Below, one piece after another: positions 20,685 through 29,535 of a stretch of 64,000 nucleotides of DNA. The notes beneath the pieces are model-generated. The model saw nothing but the letters and a program-made list of their open reading frames with translations. It ran no database searches and was not told the DNA's origin. The stretch is from the NCBI RefSeq assembly GCF_000235625.1, contig NZ_AGTR01000009.1:28709-92708 (forward strand). Direction: 5' to 3'. The position numbers and the translations under genes are program-made. Position 1 is the first letter of the stretch. Each line of letters starts with the position of its first letter. This stretch comes from Marinobacter manganoxydans MnI7-9. Lineage in GTDB: Bacteria > Pseudomonadota > Gammaproteobacteria > Pseudomonadales > Oleiphilaceae.

Positions 20685-20758
20685 GTAGCTGGGCTTTGCG
20701 GCGGTTTTGTAGGAGCGAAGCGACGGAAAAACCGTCCGACAACAGCCCCTGGTTAGCT
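20685..20758 (-). other. attC-like site 5, proximal half
   Basis: Read on the minus strand from the stop of the PaiB-like gene: AGCTAAC, then GGGGCTG, a CGGTTTTTCCG / AAAACCGCC stem, and CAAAGCCC, which pairs with the first arm. The site is cut by the IS1111 element; its other end (CGTTAACAG) lies on the far side at 19305-19313. Confidence 0.6.
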
Positions 20759-21346
20759 GATGAGCTTGGCCATTGCACGGTTCTGCGCTCCCTCTCCGGT
20801 CTCGAGACCATCTTTGACACCGGCCCGATTCCGCTCTGGTTGATTCTGACTTGCTTTCAGCTTGCCCGTCAGAGCTTCAATTTTGATCTCTACGCCGACA
20901 ATAGCCTGCACCAGACGTTCAGTGAATTCTGTTGGTGCATCATCCACGGACCAAGGAGCTACCATTTGCGACTCATGCTGGTTTGTTAGCTGCTCTAGAT
21001 GATGTTTTAACCAGCTTGGATCCTCAATTATCCTAGCGCTCCCTTGCGCGTGGACAGCCAGATAATTCCATGTTGGGACAACCCGACCTGTCTCAACCTT
21101 GGTTGGGTACCATGAGGGTGAAACATAAGCATCTGGCCCCTGAAAAACTGCGAGCACTTGAGCTCCGCCCTGCATGCGTTTCCAGACTGGATTACTACGG
21201 GCCAGATGACACTGAAGATATCCATGATCATCGTTTGCCCCAGAGGTCAGATGAAAGGGTACGTGATTGGTGCATATTCCGGCCCATCGTGACCGCCCAT
21301 TCCGTTTGAACGTGACCGCCTGTTCCGGGTGATCGTGACCGCTCAT
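20753..21346 (-). pseudogene. PaiB-like FMN-binding protein, N-terminus replaced by IS21 end
   Basis: The body is clearly the PaiB/FMN-binding split-barrel family: TNHVPFHLTSG, HLARSNPVWKRM, LAVFQGPDAYVSPSWYPTK, VVPTWNYLAVHAQG and PWSVDDAPTEFTERLVQAIV with IEIEALTGK-like SQNQPERNRAGV. About 30 residues of the normal N-terminus are missing. The frame is open into the IS21-type terminal repeats (MSGHDHPEQAVTFKRNG), which are not PaiB sequence. Probably inactive. It ends inside an attC-like site, so it was a cassette and the first remaining one of the array. Confidence 0.8.
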
Positions 21347-21826
21347 TCCGTTTTATCGTGACCGATTTCGGGTGTTTTTCCGGAATCGCCGGTCACGATG
21401 CCGGAATCACCGGTCACGTTCCTCCGGAATCACTGCCAACACGCTGGAATTCTTCCGCTTTATCCGGCATACCCGTTTCTTTTTCATCACGAGGAAGGGC
21501 GGATGCCGGCAGCGAGGATTTCCATGCGACAGATCATCGAGGTCTTGCGCCTCAAGTACGAAGCGGGCCTGAGCCATGAGCGGATTGCCCGTGCCTGCGG
21601 ACTCTCCAAAGGCGTGGTCGGCAAGTACGTCAGCCTGGCCACCGCGCAGGGCATCACCTGGCCGTTGCCGGAGGGCACGGATGAAGTACGGTTAGAGGCC
21701 CAGCTGTTCCCGGCCAAGACACCCCCATCTCGATTTGCTGAACCCGACTACTTCCAGGTCCACCAGGAACTCAAGACCAAGGGCGTGACCCTGCAACTGC
21801 TGTGGGCCGAGTACGTGGAACGTCAT
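21285..21826 (+). mobile_element. IS21-family left end with truncated istA
   Basis: The outer end has four copies of CGTGACCG at exact 23-bp spacing (21288, 21311, 21334, 21357), then two inverted copies (CGGTCACG at 21390 and 21411), like the multiple transposase-binding sites of IS21 ends. The start of istA follows. The Tn3-family transposon cuts the element at 21826; istB and the other end are absent from the window. Confidence 0.8.
21503..21826 (+). pseudogene. istA: istA fragment (IS21 transposase N-terminus)
   Basis: About 108 residues of IstA: a helix-turn-helix at MRQIIEVLRLKYEAGLSHER, IARACGLSKGVVGKYVSLA, then FPAKTPPSRFAEPDYFQVHQ and VTLQLLWAEYVERHG, where the Tn3-type inverted repeat breaks it. 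The catalytic DDE domain is entirely lost. The reading frame stays open into the transposon end for about 23 more codons. Confidence 0.85.
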
Positions 21827-24800
21827 GGGGTTCTAGGGATTTTCCGTCCAAAAACGACAAAGTGCTCTGGAAGCCCCGCCATCTATGGCCTCTAGAGGGG
21901 TATTACTTTTTCCATATCCCTATTTTGGCTCTGATTGGGTAAGATTTGGCCTTTTTAGGCTAAATCCATGGCATTCGATGAACGTGTTCAAATCTTGTCC
22001 GAGGCGGAACAAGAACAGTTTTATGGACCTCCCGCTTTCACCTCAGCAGACCAACGCTTCTTTTTCTCGCTGAACGATAAGGAACTGGCTATCGCTACAA
22101 GCCTACGTCACCGGGGTCAGCGCTACATGCTGGTTGTACTGCTGGGCTATTTCAAGGCCAAGCCGGCGGTGCTTCATCCCGGTTTCCACCAGATCAAGCA
22201 GGATCTCAAATACGTTTATCAAACCATTCTACCAGGGCCGGGCTGTAGACCCTTTAATCTCACGCCAAAAGAGAACGAACGGATTTACCAACGTATTTTC
22301 CAACTCTGCAACTACCAGCGCTGGAATGCCAAAGACCACGGAGCTGCGTTGAGCGCCTACTTATCCCAGCAAGCCAGAGCCTGGACGGCTCCAAGACACC
22401 TCTTCGATGCGGCCATTGAGTATTGTTCGAGACAGAAGATAGCGATCCCTGCCTACAGCACGCTGCAAAAGATCATCAGTCAAGTGGTGGGAGATGAACA
22501 GGAAGACATGGCCAACCGCCTTGAGCGTGCAATGTCACAAGATCTTAAGCATGCACTGGCGGATCTCGTAAACGGCGAAGGTGCACTACCGTTCCGGCAG
22601 TTGCGACAATCGGCTCGTAACTTCACTGGAACCGAACTTGAGAAAGAGCTGGTTGTCTATCGCAACATCCAGCATTGGATGTCAGAAGTGGACCTGCTCT
22701 TGAGCCTGCTTTCACTGTCGCAGAAAAATCAACAACACCTGGCGGAGAAAGTCGACTACTACGGCGCCAAACTGAAACGGCAAACCATAAGCAACCAACG
22801 GCTGTATTTGTTGTGCTATTTGCAAACGCGATGGCAACAAGCACTCGAACGTATTGCCGATGGTTTTGTGCATCATGTCAGGCAGACCAAACAGAAGGCA
22901 AAGGAGTACGCAAAAGAAGCGGTGTATCAGGATTGGCAAAAAGCGGCCAAAAATGTCAGCAAGGCGGCCGAAGTGCTCCATCTATTCATTGATGACGAAA
23001 TTGATCTGCAACTACCGTTTGCAACAGTAAGACAAAAAGCACTGAACCTCCTGGCCAAAAAGGATCTGGAATCGGTATGTCTCTTCTTGAACGAGCAGCG
23101 GCGATCAGTCGATGAAGCCATGTGGCAATACTACGACGAGAAAGAAAGCCTGCGTAAAGGTTTACTGCGAGAGTTATTTCGATGTCTGCGCTTTGAAGGC
23201 AGCGATGGCACTCAGCACTTAGCGACTGCCTTGGCGAAAGCACAAGGCGAAATCGACACCCTGGCCCAATTGCAAACCGCCGATACCCGGTTTCTACCGA
23301 AAAAAGTACACGAATACCTGCTGGATCGTGACGGTAACATCCTGTTAGATCGTTATGAGTGGTTCCTCTATCAGCAGATTCCTGATCGCCTGAATGGCCA
23401 ACTAACACTGCCTGAAGTCATTAAATACCGGGCGCTTGATGCTGATCTGATCGACGGGGAGCATTGGCGAAAACATAAATATACGCTGCTGCAACAGAGC
23501 CAGCTAACCGATTTGGCCAAAGAGCCTGAGAAACTGATAAAGCAGATGGCCACTGAATTGGATACCCGTTTATTCGAGGTCGGTGAATATCTTGAACAGG
23601 AAGACAACCGGAATATCATCTTGCGCAATCCGCAGGGTAAACACTTCTGGCGCTTACCTTCGGCCAGCAAACATCATCTGGTCAACAATCCCTTCTTCCA
23701 GCAAATCCCTACAACGGGTGTCGCGGATGTACTGCGCATGGTGGATCGTGACACCGGCTTCATAGACTGCTTCGCGCATGTGCTGGGTTCCCAATCCAGA
23801 AGCCGTTCCCATGAATATGATCTGTTGGCAATTCTGGTCGGCAATGCAACCAATCAAGGCATTTACGGTATGGCACAGATCTCTGATCGTACCTATGATC
23901 AGCTCAGCACCATCCAGGCAAACTACCTACGTTTGGAAACCTTGAATGATGCCAACGACAACATCAATAACGCGACCGCCAAGCTGCCCATCTTCAGGCA
24001 CTACAACATCCAGGAGGATGTTTTACACGCAAGTGCCGACGGCCAAAAGTTCGGAGCCCGGCGCGAGACGTTCAAAACCCGTTACTCGTCGAAATACTTC
24101 GGTACACAAAAAGGCGTTTCTGCTATGAGCCTAATCGCCAATCATACGGCCATTAATGCCAGGGTAATTGGTGCCAACGAGCATGAATCTCACTACATCT
24201 TTGATTTGTTGATGAGCAATACGTCAGACATTATTCCGGATGTGCTCTCAACCGACACCCATGGTGTGAACCATGTGAATTTCGCGTTGCTCGATCTGTT
24301 CGGATACCAGTTTGCCCCGCGCTATGCCCAGGTCGGTAAAGTGATCAATGACATGTTTGATGTCAAGGAAGACAAAGACCATAGAATACAGCTACGCTTG
24401 AAAAAGCCCATTAACACGCATCGAATTGCGCAGCACTGGGATACCATCCAACGGATCGCAGTATCGCTTAAACAACGGAAAACAACACAAGCCACCTTGG
24501 TGAGAAAGCTCTCGGGATACAAGCACAATCACCCGTTGCTGGAAGCCCTGACTGAATACAACCGCCTGGTGAAAGCGAATTATCTACTGTGCTACATCGA
24601 TGATGCCAGTTTAAGAAACTATGTTCAGCGCGCGCTGAATCGTGGAGAGGCCTATCACCAACTGCGTAGGGCAGTGAGCAGCGTAAATGGGGATCAGTTC
24701 CGGGGCAGTTCAGACGAAGAAATCCAGCTATGGAATGAGTGCGCTCGTCTAGTCACCAATGCCATCATCTATTTCAACTCCAGGATACTCAGTCAGCTGC

Positions 24801-25058
24801 TGACCAGCTTCGAATACCATGGAGACGCCCATAGAATAGGAATCGTCAAACAGGCCTCCCCTGTGGCTTGGCACAACATTAACCTCAAGGGGACTTACCA
24901 TTTCGAATTGAGCGAAAAATTGCCAGAACTGGAGGAGCTTATGCGCTCAATCGAGGGATATTTACCTGTCAGGGAAAAGTAATACCCCTCTGGAGGCCAC
25001 GGCCAGAGAGGCCTCCAGAGCACTTTGTCGTTTTTGGACGGAAAATCCCTAGAACCCC
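21827..25058 (+). mobile_element. Single-gene Tn3-family transposon
   Basis: A 3232-bp element with perfect inverted repeats of at least 45 bp, beginning GGGGTTCTAGGGATTTTCCG at 21827 and mirrored at 25058. The only gene is tnpA; no resolvase, res site or passenger gene is present. Flanking bases (GTCAT left, ATCAT right) do not form an exact 5-bp duplication, and the two sides belong to unrelated genes (istA and a histidine kinase), which suggests a deletion or recombination at the element. Confidence 0.9.
21968..24982 (+). CDS. tnpA: Tn3-family transposase TnpA
   Basis: A 1004-residue Tn3-family DDE transposase of normal length. It starts with the N-terminal DNA-binding region (DERVQILSEAEQEQFYGPPA), and the C-terminal catalytic half includes LHASADGQKFGARRETFKTR (first Asp), VLSTDTHGVNHVNFALLDLF (second Asp) and the terminal ALNRGEAYHQLRRAVSSVNG region with the catalytic Glu. 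The gene fills the element between its inverted repeats and shows no lesion. Confidence 0.94.
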   Translation: MAFDERVQILSEAEQEQFYGPPAFTSADQRFFFSLNDKELAIATSLRHRGQRYMLVVLLGYFKAKPAVLHPGFHQIKQDLKYVYQTILPGPGCRPFNLTPKENERIYQRIFQLCNYQRWNAKDHGAALSAYLSQQARAWTAPRHLFDAAIEYCSRQKIAIPAYSTLQKIISQVVGDEQEDMANRLERAMSQDLKHALADLVNGEGALPFRQLRQSARNFTGTELEKELVVYRNIQHWMSEVDLLLSLLSLSQKNQQHLAEKVDYYGAKLKRQTISNQRLYLLCYLQTRWQQALERIADGFVHHVRQTKQKAKEYAKEAVYQDWQKAAKNVSKAAEVLHLFIDDEIDLQLPFATVRQKALNLLAKKDLESVCLFLNEQRRSVDEAMWQYYDEKESLRKGLLRELFRCLRFEGSDGTQHLATALAKAQGEIDTLAQLQTADTRFLPKKVHEYLLDRDGNILLDRYEWFLYQQIPDRLNGQLTLPEVIKYRALDADLIDGEHWRKHKYTLLQQSQLTDLAKEPEKLIKQMATELDTRLFEVGEYLEQEDNRNIILRNPQGKHFWRLPSASKHHLVNNPFFQQIPTTGVADVLRMVDRDTGFIDCFAHVLGSQSRSRSHEYDLLAILVGNATNQGIYGMAQISDRTYDQLSTIQANYLRLETLNDANDNINNATAKLPIFRHYNIQEDVLHASADGQKFGARRETFKTRYSSKYFGTQKGVSAMSLIANHTAINARVIGANEHESHYIFDLLMSNTSDIIPDVLSTDTHGVNHVNFALLDLFGYQFAPRYAQVGKVINDMFDVKEDKDHRIQLRLKKPINTHRIAQHWDTIQRIAVSLKQRKTTQATLVRKLSGYKHNHPLLEALTEYNRLVKANYLLCYIDDASLRNYVQRALNRGEAYHQLRRAVSSVNGDQFRGSSDEEIQLWNECARLVTNAIIYFNSRILSQLLTSFEYHGDAHRIGIVKQASPVAWHNINLKGTYHFELSEKLPELEELMRSIEGYLPVREK

Positions 25059-25059
25059 A

Positions 25060-27678
25060 TCATGCTGATGGCAGTGAGATTTCAAAGGATGCCCCTTCGA
25101 GGCTTTCAGCCAAGATAATTTCTCCGCCCATTTGTTCCACCATCTTTTTGCAAAGAGATAGACCAATACCAAGACTGGTACTTTCGGGACCAGGATGGAA
25201 TGGGGTAAAGAGCATTGGGATAACGGACTCAGGTATCCCGGGGCCATTGTCAGATACTTGTATGCGGTAAAAGGATCCATCAGATCGCTGATCTGAAGTT
25301 GCGCAAATACTGATGCTAGGGTTGGGTAAATCTCTCCGTGCAAAAGCATCTAGCGAATTGCCTATGAGGTTGCTTATCGTCTGAATGAGCGCGTTTTTGT
25401 TCCCAATCACAAAGGCTTCGGACAAGCCCTCATGATGGACAACGACGTTGGCCAGTCGATCCCGATGAAGGGCTTCGGAGCGATCAATCACCTGTTCAAG
25501 GGATACCGGCTCCAAAACGGGTGTGTTCTCAGGCGTGAGAAAATCCTTCAAATCAGCAATCAGGTCGCTGATTCTCTCGAGTCCGATTTTCGCATCGTCT
25601 AAAGCTTCGGCCCGGATCTCGGGGTTCGTTTGTTTAACCGCAACCCTCAGGGCACTCAAGGCTATGTTCAGCGGGTTACCTATTTCATGGATCAGCGCGC
25701 CAGAAAAGCTCGATAGCGATCGCCATTTCTCGGATTGAATCAGTTGCGCCTCCGAGCGACTCAGGTCATCCATTGCTATTTGCAACTCGGTATTCCGGTC
25801 ACTCAGCACCCGTTCCAAATTTGCACGATTGACCAGATTTTTAACTCGCGCTCGCAGTTCTACCCAACTAAACGGCTTGGCAATGAATTCGTCTATACCA
25901 AGATCCAGTGCATCCTGCTTCAGCGTGTCTCTGGCGTTGGCAGTCACCAAAAGGATTGGCGTGGTCGATGTGTCGGAATATCGTTTCATTTCCCTGGCGA
26001 TATCCAGGCCATCCTTACCTGGCAACATGTGATCGAGAAGGACCACGTGAGGTCTAAGTGATTCAATTTCCTGCGCTGCTGAACTTCCGTCTTTGAGCCA
26101 AACAAGGTCGTAATCGGCTTGAAGAGCATCGAGCATCATTGAGGCAATGTCGTTCTCATCCTCGACGAGAACAAGCAGCGGCTTCCCCTCTGACCGGTAT
26201 GTTTTGTTGGCTGTTTCTGGCGTGGTGTGAACATCGAAATTCAGCAGGTAATCCCTTTCGGCATCGCGACGAATGTCGTTGTTCGCCGTCTCTTTTGGGT
26301 CAATAGCATCGGTCTGGTTTTGAGCTAGTGGGATTTGAAGCGTAAAGGTCGAACCCCAGCCCAGTTGGCTGTAGACAGCAATGGTCCCTGAGTGCGCTTC
26401 AACGATTTCTTTCACTAAGGCGAGCCCTATACCCGTCCCTTGTGCCTTACGTGTTGTAGAGCCATCGACTTGTCGGTAACGCTGAAAGATCATGTCATGG
26501 TTTTTAGGATCAATGCCGACCCCATTATCCTTAACCTTCAATGTCGCAAAGTCATCAGCGATCGCAAGTTCAACGTCAATCTGGCCATTACCGGGATCTG
26601 TAAATTTGTAGGCGTTTTGAATCAGGTTAAAGCACACGCGCTCTAACTGGCTTTCATTACCGTCCACCCATACGGGATAACGCGGGGTAACGGCATTGAG
26701 AACCCGGCTGTTATTGCTGCCGAACAAAGGCGCGAGCTGATCTGTGCAAATGTTGAGGATGGATTTTAGGTCAACCCGCGTGTAGCTATCCTTGGCAAGC
26801 GTTGTGTTCTCAAGAACCATGAGCTCCAGCAAATCGTTCACGAGTTTGATCAACCGGCCTCCGTTGCGAACGATTTGTTCAACGACTTTTCTTGCTGAGG
26901 GGGGTAACTGGCCAGACTGCTGCTCAAGGAGATGTTTTGCGGGACCAACGATTACAGCCACTGGCGTCCGTAGTTCGTGGGAAACATTGGCGATGAATTC
27001 GGACTTTCGACGATCCATTTCCTGGAGTGCCGTATTGGATTTTTGTAACTCGACTTCCTGGGCATAGGAATAGAACCGGATTCTGTAGCCGAAATAGGCG
27101 GCGATCACGGCAATGACGCCGGTCAGAAAAATAAAATATCCGTTGATGATGACGATGCGCCAAGACCCATCCGGAACACCGGCCAGAACGCTGACAAACA
27201 GGTAGGAAAGAATCGCAAATAAACTGTATGCGAGGGCTTCTTTAAAAGTCAGGCCCATAATGAAACCGATGCCGATTAGAACCAGGTTGATGCCGGCGTA
27301 ATACGGTGAGACCGCACCCTCGGTGACGTAGATAATCACGGCCACGGTGGCGATGACTGATCCCGTAAAGATGGCCGTGATTTTAAAGACGTGAGGCCTC
27401 ATGGAATCGAGGGTCGTGACAAAAAACATGATGGACAGAAACACCACCTCGCCGACACGAAGCGCTGCAAATTCGACGAAGTATTCGGGATAAACGATGT
27501 AATCGAGGGGTATGCCGAGCGTGACAATGATGATGCTTACAATACAGCCGATCTGATTCAGGTACGCCCTATCGATCCAGTTTTGAGCCTCAAAACTTTT
27601 ATGGTGCTCCTCAAGATGGCTGAGGTCTCGAAATGCGGGACTGAACTGTCCCAGCATGGAATAGAGTTTGGTTAGCAT
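25060..27678 (-). CDS. Membrane hybrid histidine kinase with two kinase modules
   Basis: An 872-residue sensor kinase with order: six or so membrane helices (residues ~40-200), HisKA with His234 (FIANVSHELRTP), HATPase (NLIQNAYKFTD, DNGVGID, GTGIGLALVK), receiver (VLVEDEND, phospho-acceptor Asp549 in VVLLDHMLPG, Lys601), then a second HisKA-like segment with His664 (ALIHEIGNPLN) and HATPase (LIGNSLDAFA, DNGPGIPE, SLGIGLSLCKKM). The membrane part has short loops, suggesting a hydrophobic or membrane-derived signal. It lies 3 bp from the Tn3 end but its stop is intact. The adjacent hydrolase gene abuts it on the same strand. Confidence 0.88.
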   Translation of the reverse strand: MLTKLYSMLGQFSPAFRDLSHLEEHHKSFEAQNWIDRAYLNQIGCIVSIIIVTLGIPLDYIVYPEYFVEFAALRVGEVVFLSIMFFVTTLDSMRPHVFKITAIFTGSVIATVAVIIYVTEGAVSPYYAGINLVLIGIGFIMGLTFKEALAYSLFAILSYLFVSVLAGVPDGSWRIVIINGYFIFLTGVIAVIAAYFGYRIRFYSYAQEVELQKSNTALQEMDRRKSEFIANVSHELRTPVAVIVGPAKHLLEQQSGQLPPSARKVVEQIVRNGGRLIKLVNDLLELMVLENTTLAKDSYTRVDLKSILNICTDQLAPLFGSNNSRVLNAVTPRYPVWVDGNESQLERVCFNLIQNAYKFTDPGNGQIDVELAIADDFATLKVKDNGVGIDPKNHDMIFQRYRQVDGSTTRKAQGTGIGLALVKEIVEAHSGTIAVYSQLGWGSTFTLQIPLAQNQTDAIDPKETANNDIRRDAERDYLLNFDVHTTPETANKTYRSEGKPLLVLVEDENDIASMMLDALQADYDLVWLKDGSSAAQEIESLRPHVVLLDHMLPGKDGLDIAREMKRYSDTSTTPILLVTANARDTLKQDALDLGIDEFIAKPFSWVELRARVKNLVNRANLERVLSDRNTELQIAMDDLSRSEAQLIQSEKWRSLSSFSGALIHEIGNPLNIALSALRVAVKQTNPEIRAEALDDAKIGLERISDLIADLKDFLTPENTPVLEPVSLEQVIDRSEALHRDRLANVVVHHEGLSEAFVIGNKNALIQTISNLIGNSLDAFARRDLPNPSISICATSDQRSDGSFYRIQVSDNGPGIPESVIPMLFTPFHPGPESTSLGIGLSLCKKMVEQMGGEIILAESLEGASFEISLPSA

Positions 27679-28563
27679 TCAATTTCTGCTCAACACGCGA
27701 TCCATGAATGATGTAATTGCTGTCTCGTATTCAGGCCAGTTTTCGAACATCGGCATGTGCCCGCTATTGTCGATTAGTGCAAGGTGGCCGTCCGGAAACT
27801 TATTGGCAAGCTCCTTTGTGCGCTCGATAGAAACGTAAGGGTCACAGTTGCCGCACATCACCAGAGCTGGGCACTGAATGTTGGGGATGGTGGCGCTGAG
27901 ATCCATGTTGGCCAAATCGCGAAAGTAAATGCCCATTGATGCACCGCTGATCTTTTGAAGCGCGGGGAAATAATAGGGTAAGTAGGCCTGGAAGTCGGGA
28001 CGGTTGATGACCTTTTTGGGCTCGGCCATGACGTCCCCGATAAAGATTTTGTGTATGCCCGCGGTCAACGAACTCGCACGCAGTGAGGGTGCAATCAAAG
28101 CGCGACCAAAGGCACCCAGTTTGTTTGCCATCCACTGAAACAGGGCATAAATTCCACCCTCCTCTTTGCCAGTAGTGGCGCCACCTATGGAGATAAGAGC
28201 TTCTACTCTCTCAGGACAAACTGCTGCCGCGGCGATGGCAGCGTGCGCACCAGTAGAGTGGCCTACAAGAATGAAGGACGATTCTGGGGTTAATAGCTGA
28301 TCCACCTGCTGTATGACTGCCTCGGCCAAGCTGTCCGCCGAAAGCTTGGTGGATGAAGAAAGTGGAGTTGCCGGATAATGTCCAGGAAGCCCGATGATAT
28401 ATATCGGACGATCTCCAAAGACGGAAAGGTGGTCAGGCCACCAGAAATAGATTGAACAGAGCAGACCGTGAATAAGAACCACTGGAGTACCAGGCGCCTG
28501 CTTGTTGAAGACAAGACAGGTCATGCCGGCTACTTTGACCTCCTCCGGTGTGCTGTGGTCCAT
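27679..28563 (-). CDS. Alpha/beta hydrolase linked to the sensor kinase
   Basis: A 294-residue alpha/beta hydrolase with a complete apparent triad: nucleophile Ser103 in GHSTGAHAA, acid Asp241 in CGNCDPYV, His269 in DNSGHMPMFE; the oxyanion-loop motif is VVLIHGLLCSIYFWW. The start at 28563 follows a good AAAGGA site. It ends immediately before the kinase gene, so both are probably one transcript. In this setting it might make, destroy or perceive the kinase's ligand (compare RsbQ with RsbP); this is inference. Confidence 0.8.
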   Translation of the reverse strand: MDHSTPEEVKVAGMTCLVFNKQAPGTPVVLIHGLLCSIYFWWPDHLSVFGDRPIYIIGLPGHYPATPLSSSTKLSADSLAEAVIQQVDQLLTPESSFILVGHSTGAHAAIAAAAVCPERVEALISIGGATTGKEEGGIYALFQWMANKLGAFGRALIAPSLRASSLTAGIHKIFIGDVMAEPKKVINRPDFQAYLPYYFPALQKISGASMGIYFRDLANMDLSATIPNIQCPALVMCGNCDPYVSIERTKELANKFPDGHLALIDNSGHMPMFENWPEYETAITSFMDRVLSRN

Positions 28564-28747
28564 ATTAGAGTCCTTTCTGAAAACATCATTTAAACAGCAT
28601 GTTAGCGATTTTATGTCGCTTTTTGCGTGTCGAACCACCCAAATTTGAAAATGCGATGTCGTTCCACATTTTCTGCCATCAGAAAGTTGATTAGTATTAA
28701 GGGTGTTGGACTCCAAAGCCAAGAAACACTTGCAAGCAGGGACGAGC

Positions 28748-29125
28748 ATGCCGAACTGGAAGCCGCGCATCGTATGTGCACAACCCGAGAAAAATCCTTT
28801 CAAGCACGACTTGTCCGAGCTTGGTGACATTATCCCTTTCCGCTACTGTGATGGGAGCATTCTTCCGCCGGCCGACATCCTGGTCATGATTGAGCCTCCT
28901 CTCGATTGGCTTGAGCGCGCTGAGACTGAGTGCAAAGGTGAAGTTATCTCCCTATTAGCGATGTCCGAACCAACGGCACAGCACATCCGTGCTGCATTGA
29001 ATCGTCTGGATGTGGCTGCAATTTGTGGTTTGGATGAAACTTTCGAAAAAGTAGAGTCCTTGCTGGGGCAAATCTGGGCCGAGAAAGCGAAAAGAGATCT
29101 TTTCCCCACGGAGCTTGCAGGTTGA
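28748..29125 (+). CDS. Small receiver-like protein without phospho-acceptor
   Basis: A 125-residue protein with alternating strands and helices like a receiver fold (RIVCAQPEK, DILVMIEPP, EVISLLAMSEP, VAAICGLDETFEKVESLLGQ), but the acidic pair and phospho-acceptor Asp are missing. AGGGA lies 7 bases before the ATG. Its stop overlaps the start of the next receiver gene by one base (TGATG), so the two are coupled. It is divergent from the hydrolase-kinase pair. The fold assignment is tentative. Confidence 0.55.
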   Translation: MPNWKPRIVCAQPEKNPFKHDLSELGDIIPFRYCDGSILPPADILVMIEPPLDWLERAETECKGEVISLLAMSEPTAQHIRAALNRLDVAAICGLDETFEKVESLLGQIWAEKAKRDLFPTELAG

Positions 29126-29535
29126 TGGATCTAATACGAGTTGGATTGATCGACGACGAGCCTCAGACGCTCAAGATGTTCCATTGGGAGTTTGGCGATC
29201 GATTCGATGTCCATACGTTTATCAGCGGCGAGGAAGCGCTGAGCGCGCTGGATAAAGGCCTGGAATTCGATGTAATTATCTCAGATCAGCGAATGCCGAA
29301 GATGGCCGGTGACTCGGTGCTTGTCGAAATTCGGCGTCGATGCGAACACACTCAGTTGTTAATCACAACCGCCTATGCAGACGTGGAGCCCTTGCGCCGA
29401 TGTGTGAACGATGCGGGTGTGATTGGGTACATCGAGAAGCCCTGGAAGCCCGAAACAGTAGTTGAACTGGTGGAACATGCCCGGGCTAATCAGCTAAGAA
29501 AAAAGCTGAGGATGAAAAAACCCAGGAACTTGTAA
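29125..29535 (+). CDS. Response regulator receiver, possible frameshift donor
   Basis: A 136-residue receiver domain: acidic pair Asp10-Asp11 (GLIDDEPQ), phospho-acceptor Asp54 (VIISDQRMP), Thr in LLITTAYAD, and Lys in YIEKPWKPE. In the zero frame it ends a few residues after the domain (RMKKPRNL). Just before that, at 29499-29505, is the heptamer A AAA AAG in the right phase for a -1 slip, which would join it to the helical and kinase-like sequence ending at 30077. Start is the ATG overlapping the previous stop. Confidence 0.82.
   Translation: MDLIRVGLIDDEPQTLKMFHWEFGDRFDVHTFISGEEALSALDKGLEFDVIISDQRMPKMAGDSVLVEIRRRCEHTQLLITTAYADVEPLRRCVNDAGVIGYIEKPWKPETVVELVEHARANQLRKKLRMKKPRNL
29499..29505 (+). 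promoter_or_regulatory. Candidate -1 ribosomal frameshift heptamer
   Basis: The heptamer A AAA AAG reads in the receiver's frame as AGA AAA AAG. This is the slippery sequence of E. coli dnaX and several IS elements. A -1 slip continues as KKAEDEKTQELVNVW and stays open to 30077. Purine-rich Shine-Dalgarno-like bases are not obvious upstream, and the alternative of a plain one-base indel in the A6 run cannot be excluded. Confidence 0.5.

Noticed and set aside
21827-25058. Search for a res site, resolvase or passenger genes in the Tn3 element
   Set aside because: The space outside tnpA is only about 140 bp on the left and 75 bp on the right; no room and no motif.
24969-25349. 126-codon minus-strand frame crossing the Tn3 right end
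   Set aside because: Out of frame with the histidine kinase and made of transposon end plus shadow sequence.
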